Below are positions 1-6,754 of a stretch of DNA of 48,175 nucleotides, in pieces. This DNA is from an uncultured Prevotellaceae bacterium. Its GTDB lineage: Bacteria; Bacteroidota; Bacteroidia; Bacteroidales; Muribaculaceae. The notes below the pieces were generated by a model that saw only the letters and a list, made by a program, of their open reading frames with translations, had not been told where the DNA came from and did no database searches. The translations under genes and the position numbers were made by a program. The stretch covers positions 1 to 48,175 of the forward strand of contig ONGE01000027.1 of assembly GCA_900317325.1 (NCBI GenBank), read 5' to 3'. The stretch's first letter is position 1; every line of letters starts with the position of its first letter.

Positions 1-88
1 TCGCTTCGCCTTTTTACGATGCCTGCAAAGTGCGGCTGGAGCGCACTGAAAGCAAGGCTTGCCCGGGAATTACTACCCTGGAAGGGCT

Positions 89-176
89 GGAGAATTTCCG
101 AAGGCAACTTGTCTCAGCCTTGCGTGTGCGCAAGCCGCAATAACTTTGCAGCGGGAAAAGGCGTTGAAAGCGACGG
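89..176 (+). repeat. Dispersed promoter-bearing element, copy 1
   Basis: This 88 bp stretch resembles 30494-30581 and 32841-32923. Shared parts, in order, are a GGCAACT block, CTTG at 119-122, an 18 bp spacer, TAACTTTG at 141-148 and an AGCGACGG block at the end. CTTG-N18-TAACTTTG is close to the known Bacteroidetes promoter consensus (TTTG, about 19 bp, TAnnTTTG), so the element probably starts transcription rightward. What it drives here is unclear: the frame open from the window edge to 276 has no recognisable domain and runs through the element. The function of the family is unknown to me. Confidence 0.5.
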
Positions 177-327
177 TGAACAAGTGAAAGTATGTTTGGC
201 TTGTTTTTCAGGGGCAACATGGCAGATTCTTCCTGCAAGCGGTTGCGTCCAAGACTGCGCAGGTGTCAAGAGCTGATGAAATATGAACCGTCATTTTTCA
301 TTTTCAAAAAAACATACAGTTTTGAGC

Positions 328-534
328 CTCCACACGTTCCACACATTCCACATCGCTGATAACCAATGGTTTGACGAATCAGCATTTTGTGGAAATGTGG
401 AAAATTTGTGGTCGTTTTGGAGTCCTGAAACAGGTCTCTCAAATTTTGTGGAAAAGTGTGGAAGATTGTGGCAGCATATAAGAATGACTAACTTATTGAT
501 ATTCAATATTGTGGAATATGTGGAAACTGTGGAA
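328..534 (+). repeat. Iteron-like cluster of TGTGGAA motifs
   Basis: TGTGGAA occurs seven times in forward orientation, starting at 388, 396, 447, 457, 510, 519 and 528. The inverse TTCCACA occurs at 337 and 346. Extra TTGTGG half-copies lie at 406 and 466. The copies form groups spaced about 8-10 bp apart, close to one helical turn. This fits iterons or a multi-site protein-binding region. It lies about 120 bp past the 3' end of a primase-helicase gene, so a replication origin is one reading. The motif resembles half of a DnaA box (TTATCCACA) but does not match it exactly. An 88-codon frame covers the stretch but looks like a by-product of the repeats. Confidence 0.5.
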
Positions 535-607
535 GAAAATGTATGCTGAAAATTTTGCGGCTTAACGGCCTATAAAAATAGGCACCGACTTTCCCAAGCC
601 AGTACCT

Positions 608-622
608 ACGTCCAATTTGAAA
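608..622 (+). repeat. 15 bp direct repeat, copy 1
   Basis: ACGTCCAATTTGAAA occurs here, just past the 3' end of the primase gene, and again perfectly at 4393-4407, where it ends on the A of the repressor start codon. The two copies bracket the primase operon and the control region. It may be a binding or recombination site; nothing else supports a choice. Confidence 0.5.
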
Positions 623-652
623 CGTCATTTGCGTTTCTGGAAGAATTTAAAA

Positions 653-3600
653 TTAGGGTTCGTTTACAGCCATGTCCTCAAGGTTGACGTTGTACGCCTC
701 GTTCAACTTGTCGTAGTCGAAGCACATCACCTGATCGAAACCGTATTTCTTGACATACTTGACGTACCCGGTCATCGGGTCGCGTCGTTCTTCGGTCTGT
801 TGTTCACCGTTGATGATGATCTTGTAGCGCCAGGAGCGTTTCCTGCCGAGATAGGCATTCGAGTTCTCGAGGTAGTAGATCAACGATGCTGGCGGTATCA
901 GTACCTCATTGACTTGGCGTCCGTGCATCTTGTAAAGCTGGAAGATGCGGCTGTAGCGCAGATAGAGGATCCTCTTCGTTGTGGAGAACACCATCTCACC
1001 GTTTCTGTCAGAACATTTGAGGCGGTCTTCCCTGTCAATGCGGAAGTCGCAGCCGTCCCATATCTTGCCCTCCTGGTGGAAGTATGATACGATGTTCCAG
1101 AAGTTGGCCAGTTCGTTGTTGGATTTTGTCTCGTTGTTCTGGGCACGGATGCCGCTGATGACGACGTTACGGAGATCATCAAAGTCAAACGGCAGGTCAA
1201 TGACATCCCTCAGGGCATGGTATGCCGCCATTGGGATGATCCAGTTGCGCAGCGTCCTGTCCTCAATGTTCTCCATCTCAAAGACTTCGCTGATGTCCGC
1301 AAAGCAGGAGTCATAGCTCTGCTTGAACTCCTGGATGAACTTGGCACGATACCTCAAGAGCTGGAGCGTGATGTGGGAGCACCCACGTTTGCGGGTTTCG
1401 ACCAGGTCGGCGAACTTTCGCTTCGCCTCCTGCGAGAACTGGCTCTTGGAGTATGACAGGAAGATGAAGCGTGAGAACAGGGCGATGTCTGCAGTAGCCA
1501 TCTCCTGGCCACTGACTATGACACCGCAACTGACCTTGGTCACCTCACGCTTCTTATCCCGTTCCATGTTCATGCGGTTGCGGCCGGTGCCGTCCCATAA
1601 TCCTTTCAGAAACTCACGCTTGTCTATCTCAATGCTGTTCTTGAACTCATCGAGGTGGACAAGGGCGTTGGCGCACTGGGCGACAGCATCTGCGAGAGCG
1701 GGCAACGTGGAGTTGCTGATATTGGGCGGGATGTTCTCGATGATGAAGAACGACATCAGCGAATGGCCCAGTTCGGACTTTCCCGAGCCTTTAGGCCCGA
1801 ACAGATTGAGGATGGGGAAATGCTTCGTGTAGCCCACGATGACGTCACGGAACAGTGTGGCCAGCAGGAAGCACAGTCCGACTTTGGCGTTGTCGCCGAA
1901 CACATCGATGAGTTTCACGGCGTAGTCGTGGAACGAGATCGTACCGTAGTTCATGTGGACGAAGTTCCTCTCAAACTGGAAGAACTGGGTGTCATCCCTG
2001 TAGATAGAAGAAAATGCAGGCAGATAGTAGTTGCCCTGTTCTCCCAGACGCACGATACCGAGGTCATCCACCGGATGCCATTCGGTGTCGAAAATACCGT
2101 TGCCGAAGGCGAAGAAGCCTTGGCGCTGCCACCCGAGTTGGCGTATCTCTACAGCCGTCTCGGTGGTGAAATAAAGAAACCGTTTCAAAGCCATAAGCTG
2201 ATCGTCCTTTGCGAACCAAAGGTAATTGCCGAGTCCTTCTATGCGTTGTTTGAACTTCGATACCGAGACGAGTTCCTCGGCATGGAGTTCAACGATTTCG
2301 GACTCATGGTTGACGTTTGTGATCTGATACAGGCGGATGGGCGACACCATGTCCTTGATGTGGAACAAAGGTTTCATGGTGAAGTTCGACCATTCGCGGG
2401 TCTTGCCGTCGCTGTTGACCGAGATATAGCGGTTTCCCTGCTCCTGGAAGCCGTATTTCTCAAGAAGGTCAAGGCTGACGGTAACACCCGAGTTCTTGAT
2501 GTCCGTCTCGGCACGCTGCCGCTTGGCACCCTTGATGGCATTGCGCCACATGGGTTTGCCGGGCATGATCTTGTTGAGCGTGTCGATATACATGGAGAGC
2601 TTGACCTCATCCTCCACATGGGCAACCAGCCTGGCGATGTCGGTCACGGCGTCGCTCTTGTCAGCCTGCGTCGCCTTGTCGTCGATACGTTTGCCGGCAT
2701 ACCAGAGGATGAAGTCCTGCTCGTCAATGGAGTCAAGGATCTGCTTGCTGGTGCAGAAGCTGTCAGGGTCGTTCTTCTGCCCACTGGCGGTCAGGGGAAT
2801 CTCCTTGACAGTGACCTCAAAGCCATTCTCCAGGGCTTTCAGCCCGTTTGTGATGACGGCTGAAATTCCTGTGCCGTACTCCTGGTCAGCACTGGGCGGG
2901 TCGGCATCGGGAATGAAGCAGAGCTTTGTGGTCAAGCGTTTCAGTACCTTGAACTGGTTGTCAGTCCATTTCGAACCGAGGGAAGCTGCGACGTTGTTAA
3001 CGCCTATGGCCTGCAGCCTCAGGACATCCGGGGCTCCCTCGACGAGATAGCACTTGTTCTCCTTGACTGACGCCCTTGAGGCTATGTGGATGCCGAAGAC
3101 CGAGTTGTCCTTGTCGTAGAGCAATGAGGTGGACGAATTGAGGTACTTCGGCGTATCTGGTTTGGCACCTATATAACGGGCAGTATAACCAATGATACGG
3201 TTGTACCTGTCCCGTATAGGTATCATAATACGCTCACGGAAGAAGGCGTACAGACCACCGCCTTTTTCCGATTGACGAAGAAGATCCATATCCATCAGCA
3301 GACTGGTGGAGATGCCGTTCTTCTCGGCATACATGATGAGCAGTTGGCTGTTCCTCGGTGCGTATCCAATGCCGCATTCTTCAATGAATTTCTGGCTCCA
3401 GCGCTTCGTTGCGTAGGTATGGGCACTGACGCATTCGGCGTCACCTCCCCTGAGCTGGGCGACAAAGAAGCGCTGGATGACCTCATAGGCGATGAACATG
3501 GCCTCACGCTTCTTGTTCTTCTGCTCCTGCTCGACGGTCATGCGATCATGGCTTTCCTCTATGGTCACGCCGTACATGCCAGCCAACTCCTTGACAGCTT

Positions 3601-3847
3601 CGGGAAAGGTGGCGTTGGTGTATTTCATCACGAACTTGATGGCGTCGCCTCCTTCATTGCAGGCACCGAAACAGTGCCAGGTGTTGCGGGACTTGTTCAC
3701 ATAGAAGGACGGGGTACGCTCATTATGGAAGGGGCAGCAGCACTGGTAGTTGCTGCCCTTCTGCTTGAGCTCAGGCACATAATGGCGTACGACTTCGACG
3801 ATATCCACCCGCTCCAGAACGCTCTCTATGGTCCTTTCGTCAATCAT
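653..3847 (-). CDS. Primase-helicase fusion (CHC2 zinc finger, TOPRIM, DUF927-like ATPase)
   Basis: This 1064-residue protein probably makes primers and unwinds DNA for replication of a mobile element. A CHC2-type zinc finger is at residues 30-70 (C38, H41, C59, C63). A DnaG-like TOPRIM domain spans about 262-365 (E270, then D314 and D316). After a linker, a DUF927-like region (about 570-670) leads into a P-loop ATPase: Walker A GPKGSGKS at 684-691, Walker B ALVHLDEF at 728-735, sensor-like SGQ near 779 and a possible arginine finger R793. Chromosomal DnaG lacks this C-terminal ATPase, so this is a phage, plasmid or satellite type enzyme. Its ATG overlaps the end of the upstream small gene by 8 bp, so the two are probably translationally coupled. 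The stop codon lies in an AATTAGGGTT motif repeated at 4791 and 6758. Confidence 0.85.
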   Translation of the reverse strand: MIDERTIESVLERVDIVEVVRHYVPELKQKGSNYQCCCPFHNERTPSFYVNKSRNTWHCFGACNEGGDAIKFVMKYTNATFPEAVKELAGMYGVTIEESHDRMTVEQEQKNKKREAMFIAYEVIQRFFVAQLRGGDAECVSAHTYATKRWSQKFIEECGIGYAPRNSQLLIMYAEKNGISTSLLMDMDLLRQSEKGGGLYAFFRERIMIPIRDRYNRIIGYTARYIGAKPDTPKYLNSSTSLLYDKDNSVFGIHIASRASVKENKCYLVEGAPDVLRLQAIGVNNVAASLGSKWTDNQFKVLKRLTTKLCFIPDADPPSADQEYGTGISAVITNGLKALENGFEVTVKEIPLTASGQKNDPDSFCTSKQILDSIDEQDFILWYAGKRIDDKATQADKSDAVTDIARLVAHVEDEVKLSMYIDTLNKIMPGKPMWRNAIKGAKRQRAETDIKNSGVTVSLDLLEKYGFQEQGNRYISVNSDGKTREWSNFTMKPLFHIKDMVSPIRLYQITNVNHESEIVELHAEELVSVSKFKQRIEGLGNYLWFAKDDQLMALKRFLYFTTETAVEIRQLGWQRQGFFAFGNGIFDTEWHPVDDLGIVRLGEQGNYYLPAFSSIYRDDTQFFQFERNFVHMNYGTISFHDYAVKLIDVFGDNAKVGLCFLLATLFRDVIVGYTKHFPILNLFGPKGSGKSELGHSLMSFFIIENIPPNISNSTLPALADAVAQCANALVHLDEFKNSIEIDKREFLKGLWDGTGRNRMNMERDKKREVTKVSCGVIVSGQEMATADIALFSRFIFLSYSKSQFSQEAKRKFADLVETRKRGCSHITLQLLRYRAKFIQEFKQSYDSCFADISEVFEMENIEDRTLRNWIIPMAAYHALRDVIDLPFDFDDLRNVVISGIRAQNNETKSNNELANFWNIVSYFHQEGKIWDGCDFRIDREDRLKCSDRNGEMVFSTTKRILYLRYSRIFQLYKMHGRQVNEVLIPPASLIYYLENSNAYLGRKRSWRYKIIINGEQQTEERRDPMTGYVKYVKKYGFDQVMCFDYDKLNEAYNVNLEDMAVNEP

Positions 3848-4091
3848 CGAAGATTATGTCATACTCTGGCAACGCCTCTTTACCGGCAAAGCATCTGCCA
3901 TCGCTATGCCACATGACACAGCGATGGCCTTTCTTGCCGTTTTTCGTGTCTATTTCTACTATTCCCGTCACATGGTCCAGGACGCGTTTGCCCATGACGT
4001 AATAGACTGCGTTGAACGTGATGCGCTTGTCTTTGGCAGCGGCATCTTCCCACTCCTTGACAGTGTGGTAGCTGTTGAATATGCTGCTCAT
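3840..4091 (-). CDS. Small hypothetical protein of the primase operon
   Basis: This is an 83-residue soluble protein that I do not recognise. It has no signal peptide or membrane segment, has several aromatic and basic residues in the middle and ends in an acidic tail (EYDIIFDD). The gene starts 5 bp after the stop of the 57-residue gene upstream and overlaps the primase start by 8 bp. It therefore belongs to the same transcription unit and is probably made together with the primase. A replication accessory or DNA-binding role is possible from context only. Confidence 0.7.
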   Translation of the reverse strand: MSSIFNSYHTVKEWEDAAAKDKRITFNAVYYVMGKRVLDHVTGIVEIDTKNGKKGHRCVMWHSDGRCFAGKEALPEYDIIFDD

Positions 4092-4096
4092 GGCCG

Positions 4097-4270
4097 TCAG
4101 GGAAGGAAAGCTAAACAGATATCATGAACCGCCTGCTTCTCGAGTTTTGAGAAATTGTGGTGCTTCAGCTTGTAGTAGAATGTGCCGTAGGCCCAGCCGC
4201 ATTCCTTCATCATGATCTCACGGAAACGACATTTTTCCGATCGTTTCAGCCGACTATAAATTTCATGCAT
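4097..4270 (-). CDS. 57-residue protein, first gene of the primase operon
   Basis: A 57-codon frame with ATG at 4268-4270 and TGA at 4097-4099. The product is basic and rich in Lys, Tyr and Cys (for example ECGWAYGTFYYKLKHHN in the middle), with a predicted helical character and no signal peptide. I do not recognise a family. Support is positional: same strand, 5 bp before the next gene, and first behind the shared control region facing the repressor. A small DNA-binding or regulatory protein would fit; this is inference. Confidence 0.6.
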   Translation of the reverse strand: MHEIYSRLKRSEKCRFREIMMKECGWAYGTFYYKLKHHNFSKLEKQAVHDICLAFLP

Positions 4271-4293
4271 AATCTTATTTTTTTAGTTCAAAG

Positions 4294-4325
4294 TTTGTAC
4301 AATTCAAATAAAAGACTTAATTTTG
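4294..4325 (+). promoter_or_regulatory. Promoter of the XRE-type regulator
   Basis: TTTG at 4294-4297 and TAATTTTG at 4318-4325 are separated by 20 bp, matching the Bacteroidetes housekeeping promoter pattern. Transcription would start near 4331, leaving about 75 nt of untranslated leader before the ATG at 4407. Confidence 0.6.
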
Positions 4326-4336
4326 CACAAAAGTAA
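4317..4336. promoter_or_regulatory. Dyad operator candidate over two divergent -7 boxes
   Basis: TTAATTTTGCACAAAAGTAA is an inverted repeat of the form TTAnTTTTGnnCAAAAnTAA. The left half contains the -7 box of the repressor (TAATTTTG, plus strand). The right half contains a -7 box in the other direction (TACTTTTG, minus strand, 4335 to 4328) facing the primase operon. No -33 match is visible for the minus promoter. A dimeric repressor bound here would cover both -7 boxes; the neighbouring XRE-type protein is the obvious candidate. Confidence 0.5.
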
Positions 4337-4352
4337 TACAAATATTTTGATG

Positions 4353-4376
4353 AAATCTTATAAATAAATAAGATTT
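4353..4376. promoter_or_regulatory. Second inverted repeat in the regulator leader
   Basis: Perfect 9 bp arms AAATCTTAT and ATAAGATTT are separated by 6 bp. The site lies between the presumed start of transcription and the ATG of the regulator, so it could be a second operator or a leader hairpin. Its AT-rich sequence lowers confidence. Confidence 0.35.
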
Positions 4377-4392
4377 TTATCGAATTATTTTA

Positions 4393-4407
4393 ACGTCCAA
4401 TTTGAAA
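4393..4407 (+). repeat. 15 bp direct repeat, copy 2
   Basis: A perfect copy of ACGTCCAATTTGAAA, also at 608-622. Here it sits directly before the start codon of the regulator and includes its first base. Confidence 0.5.
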
Positions 4408-4796
4408 TGTACAACGGAAGCATTATTAAAGAGCTGTTAGACAGCAAGAAAATACCCTACGGCGATCTATTGAAGGCGTTGGGTATGAATCCGAAGCAGA
4501 CATCAGTTAATTCCCTTGTCAGAGGGAATCCGTCTGCCAAGCGGCTCGAAGAGATTGCGGACTTCCTCGGCGTACCGATCGACACATTATTTATAAGAGA
4601 AGGTGTCGAACTGTCTGCCGAAGATGAACTGAAAAGCATGAGCGTGACAAGTCTCAGGAACCAGGTTGCTTACCTACGTGAGCAACTGAATTTCCGTGAC
4701 CAGATGCTCCAAGAAAAGGAGGAACGCCTCAAAGAAAAGGAGGCAAGAATCGTTCTTCTGGAGAAATTAAACAGCGTAATTTCACAAAATAATTAG
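4407..4796 (+). CDS. XRE-like helix-turn-helix regulator with C-terminal coiled coil
   Basis: This 129-residue protein is a likely repressor of the divergent primase operon. Residues 1-60 look like an XRE/Cro-type helix-turn-helix: a first helix (IIKELLDSKKIPYGDLLKAL), a recognition-like segment and the typical IADFLGVPIDTLF ending. Residues about 75-125 form a strongly charged coiled coil (repeated KE/EKEE heptads), probably for dimerisation. No protease-sensing or peptidase domain is present, unlike long phage CI repressors. The stop codon TAG lies inside the 10-mer AATTAGGGTT that begins the downstream repeat, so the repeat boundary coincides with the gene end. Transcription is probably ended by the hairpin at 4963-5004. 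Confidence 0.75.
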   Translation: MYNGSIIKELLDSKKIPYGDLLKALGMNPKQTSVNSLVRGNPSAKRLEEIADFLGVPIDTLFIREGVELSAEDELKSMSVTSLRNQVAYLREQLNFRDQMLQEKEERLKEKEARIVLLEKLNSVISQNN

Positions 4797-4928
4797 GGTT
4801 TATTAACTACAGTTCAGCGACTTACGAGGCTTCGTCCCGGGACGGTATAGGGACGGTAGTAGCGTAAAATGACAGAAAATGAAATTTATAACTCCTTGAT
4901 AATCAGTGGGGCGTTACCCTAAAATCGG
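4788..4928 (+). repeat. ~140 bp direct repeat, copy A
   Basis: This segment aligns nearly end to end with 6755-6895, by eye at about 80% identity with a single 1-base gap. Shared blocks are AATTAGGGTTTATTAACTA, ACTTACGAGGC, GCGTAAAATGA, GTTTATAACTC-like and GTTACCCTA. The ends carry the inverse pair TTAGGGT and ACCCTAA. The middle holds CGTCCC and GGGACG palindromic blocks; a further GGGACGCCATAGGGACG block lies at 5193-5209. The two copies bracket a two-gene block of about 1.9 kb. Confidence 0.75.
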
Positions 4929-4936
4929 AATACGGA

Positions 4937-4955
4937 GAATCCCTCCCTTTCCGCA
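4937..4955 (+). repeat. 19 bp block resembling a tRNA 3' end, copy 1
   Basis: GAATCCCTCCCTTTCCGCA occurs here and again at 5121-5139. It reads like the 3' side of a T-arm plus acceptor strand of a serine-type tRNA, ending in a G discriminator. No matching 5' tRNA half exists nearby. A relic of integration at a tRNA end is one reading; this is inference. Confidence 0.35.
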
Positions 4956-4962
4956 CAAGTTG

Positions 4963-5004
4963 AATGAACGATTAAGATGCAATTCTTAATCGTTTCATTT
5001 TTTT
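4963..5004 (+). terminator. Intrinsic terminator after the regulator gene
   Basis: A long hairpin (arms 4963-4977 and 4984-4999, one bulged base) is followed by a run of seven T (4998-5004). It probably ends the repressor transcript. Almost the same arms occur at 7019-7056, but without the T run. The outer sequence 4955-4971 also recurs in inverse form at 5069-5085 (17 bp, perfect), so larger structures can form. Confidence 0.6.
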
Positions 5005-5068
5005 GTGCGAGGGCTTGAGCTTGCTCAAAGCACATGTACAAAGAAATGAAACAATAGACACGACAGTG

Positions 5069-5181
5069 TCGTTCATTCAACTTGTAGCGCCCCGCCGGGG
5101 CGCAGAGGGATGCACGAAGTGAATCCCTCCCTTTCCGCAAGCAAATGCAACGAGTTGATATTCAACTAATTGCATTTGCTT
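5069..5181. repeat. Stacked palindromes
   Basis: The stretch holds the inverse copy of 4955-4971 (5069-5085), a GC hairpin GCGCCCC/GGGGCGC (5087-5103), a hairpin AGGGAT/ATCCCT with inner CAC/GTG (5106-5127), the second 19 bp tRNA-3'-end-like block (5121-5139), and a hairpin with arms AAGCAAATGCAA/TTGCATTTGCTT (5139-5150 and 5170-5181) with inner AGTTGA/TCAACT. The 19-mer GGGATGCACGAAGTGAATC (5108-5126) recurs as its reverse complement at 6900-6918. No gene is visible here. Confidence 0.65.
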
Positions 5182-5231
5182 TTCACACCTCTCGGGACGC
5201 CATAGGGACGAAAAAAACACAAAAACATAAA

Positions 5232-5269
5232 AGTGCTGTTGATTCTCCACAAAGATAATCAACAGCACT
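5232..5269 (-). terminator. Intrinsic terminator of the FISUMP-type lipoprotein gene
   Basis: Perfect 13 bp arms AGTGCTGTTGATT (5232-5244) and AATCAACAGCACT (5257-5269). On the minus strand the hairpin is followed by T-rich sequence, including eight T in a row a little further on. It lies about 25 bp past the stop codon at 5293. Confidence 0.75.
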
Positions 5270-5292
5270 ATATCTGGAAAGACGCTGCTGCG

Positions 5293-6012
5293 CTAATTCT
5301 GAGAAACACGCACAGGACGAACGGTGAGTCCCTTGGCGCGAGGGAAACAATGGTGCCATATTGTACTCCTTGGAACGAATCTCAGATTGAATGCGCATTC
5401 GTCTTTTTCGGACGTATCGAGTGTGCGCGACCAATAGTTACCGTGATTCACCACCTCAAACAGTTCGCCGCCATCACGAAAGCCAGCGGCGGGCAAGAAC
5501 AACATTTTCCCGTTAGGCCCTGTTACTAACATACCAATAACACCGTTATATTCTATCCCTTTCAAAGCGCATTTCTCAACCTGTTCTTTGAACTGGTCCA
5601 ACGATGGCATTCGCCACTGCGAACCCCAGTTGACATAGGCAGCATCGTCCTCTGGATCCAGTTCAATCTTGTTGTCTGTATCATTGTATTTTTTATATAT
5701 ATAACCACTATGCCAGATTCCACATCCATAATCCACACCACATCTGTCAAAATCTTCGAACCACTTATAGGTTCTAATGCTATAGACCGTATTGGGCTTA
5801 GTCTCACCCCAAGCGAAGTAGTCGCCACACTCCTCAGGACGGCTTGCACCCACGTTGCGAGTGGCCCATAACGTGCCGCTAGGCAGTCCCAGGTCAACGT
5901 AGTCAGACATCTCAAGAATCACTTCATTCTCTTTATAGCGTGATTTATCGTTGCATGAAATATGGAGGAAAGGCAATGCAACAGCCATTAACACTACAAG
6001 GACTATTCTCAT
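5293..6012 (-). CDS. Lipoprotein with FISUMP-like domain
   Basis: I place the start at the ATG at 6012 (239 residues). From there a signal peptide ends in the lipobox HISC with Cys20. The longer open frame to 6108 overlaps a -7 box (TATTTTTG, 6105 to 6098) and is unlikely to be translated. The mature part contains VDLGLPSGTLWATRNVGA, GDYFAWGE, WRMPSLDQF and a C-terminal GLTVRPVR. These are hallmarks of the Fibrobacter succinogenes major paralogous (FISUMP) domain, common in Bacteroidetes surface lipoproteins and of unknown biochemical role. The gene sits inside the block bracketed by the ~140 bp repeats. A terminator follows it. Confidence 0.75.
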   Translation of the reverse strand: MRIVLVVLMAVALPFLHISCNDKSRYKENEVILEMSDYVDLGLPSGTLWATRNVGASRPEECGDYFAWGETKPNTVYSIRTYKWFEDFDRCGVDYGCGIWHSGYIYKKYNDTDNKIELDPEDDAAYVNWGSQWRMPSLDQFKEQVEKCALKGIEYNGVIGMLVTGPNGKMLFLPAAGFRDGGELFEVVNHGNYWSRTLDTSEKDECAFNLRFVPRSTIWHHCFPRAKGLTVRPVRVSQN

Positions 6013-6108
6013 AGCCCCGAATGTATCAAAATTAAAACTACCATGTTTCATATAAGTCACAATTTTCAGTTTGAAAAAACGGCTTAACTCTCGCTTGCAA
6101 AAATACAA

Positions 6109-6351
6109 CTAATTATTGAAAAACGACAGGCATTTGATAGTCATTCCTTATGATAAAAGTATTTGTTTTTCAAGTGCTTAAAAAACAAAATGGTCATTTT
6201 ATGGTAATTCATTATCTTGTTATGTTGAATATGGTCAAAAGTAAGCGATTATTCACAAGGTGCTGATATTCGTCCAGCGCCATTGATCTAATGACAAAAA
6301 GCATTTGGCAAGAATTTTGCAATAGCATTCGGGTGGTAACTATTTTTCAGT
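6109..6351. other. AT-rich intergenic stretch
   Basis: About 240 bp between the divergent lipoprotein and hicB-like genes. I looked for a small hicA reading frame next to hicB and found none. The right end leads into a -7 box for the hicB-like gene. Confidence 0.6.
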
Positions 6352-6359
6352 TACATTTG
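6352..6359 (+). promoter_or_regulatory. -7 box of the hicB-like gene
   Basis: TACATTTG matches TAnnTTTG and lies only 7 bp before the ATG at 6367, implying a very short leader. No TTTG element at the right distance upstream is evident. Confidence 0.4.
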
Positions 6360-6366
6360 CAGCATT

Positions 6367-6711
6367 ATGAATACAATGAATTATAAGGGCTATTTAGGCT
6401 CAGTCGCTTTTAGCGAACAGGATGGTGTTTTCTACGGAAAAGTGGAGGGCATCAACGGTTTGGTGAACTTCGAGGGCGAGAGTGTGAAGGAACTGACCGA
6501 GGCATTTCATGAGGCCGTGGACGATTACCTCGCTTATTGCGCCGATGAGGGCATCGAACCGGATAAAAGTTATTCGGGTGCCTTGAATGTAAGGCTTACT
6601 CCAGCCATCCACCGCAGAATTGCCATGCTTGCTAAACAAGCTGGCCTCACCATCAATGCCTTCATCCGAAAGACGCTTGAAGAAAAGGCAGAATCAGAAT
6701 TAGTAATCTGA
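6367..6711 (+). CDS. Orphan HicB-family protein
   Basis: This 114-residue protein matches the HicB antitoxin architecture. An N-terminal partially degenerate RNase H-like fold (MNYKGYLGSVAFSEQDGVFY, then GINGLVNFEGESVKELTEAF and a DYLAYCADEGIEP segment) is followed by a C-terminal ribbon-helix-helix part from about residue 72 (LNVRLTPAIHRRIAMLAKQA, then INAFIRKTLEEK). HicB proteins normally neutralise the HicA mRNA interferase and repress their own operon. No hicA frame is seen on either side, so this may be a solitary regulator or a remnant. It lies inside the repeat-bracketed block; copy B starts about 43 bp after its stop. Confidence 0.8.
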   Translation: MNTMNYKGYLGSVAFSEQDGVFYGKVEGINGLVNFEGESVKELTEAFHEAVDDYLAYCADEGIEPDKSYSGALNVRLTPAIHRRIAMLAKQAGLTINAFIRKTLEEKAESELVI

Positions 6712-6754
6712 CATCCCGTTTCGGATAGCCAGTTTATGATATAAAAATGTGTAT

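Noticed and set aside
1-276. Frame open from the left edge to 276, and an opposite frame at 14-238
   Set aside because: No recognisable domain, odd composition, and a promoter-like repeat element lies inside. Not called as a gene.
283-549. 88-codon frame across the TGTGGAA cluster
   Set aside because: The frame follows from the repeated DNA motif; the product has no domain and no plausible leader.
1655-2863. 402-codon frame opposite the primase-helicase
   Set aside because: Lies wholly antisense to a gene with clear domains; its product shows no family features.
4788-4928. Integron attC site
   Set aside because: The ends are inverse and the size fits, but the core sites RYYYAAC/GTTRRRY are not properly placed and no integrase is present.
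5069-5181. CRISPR array
   Set aside because: The repeats are palindromes of different sequence, without regular spacing or unique spacers, and no cas gene is near.
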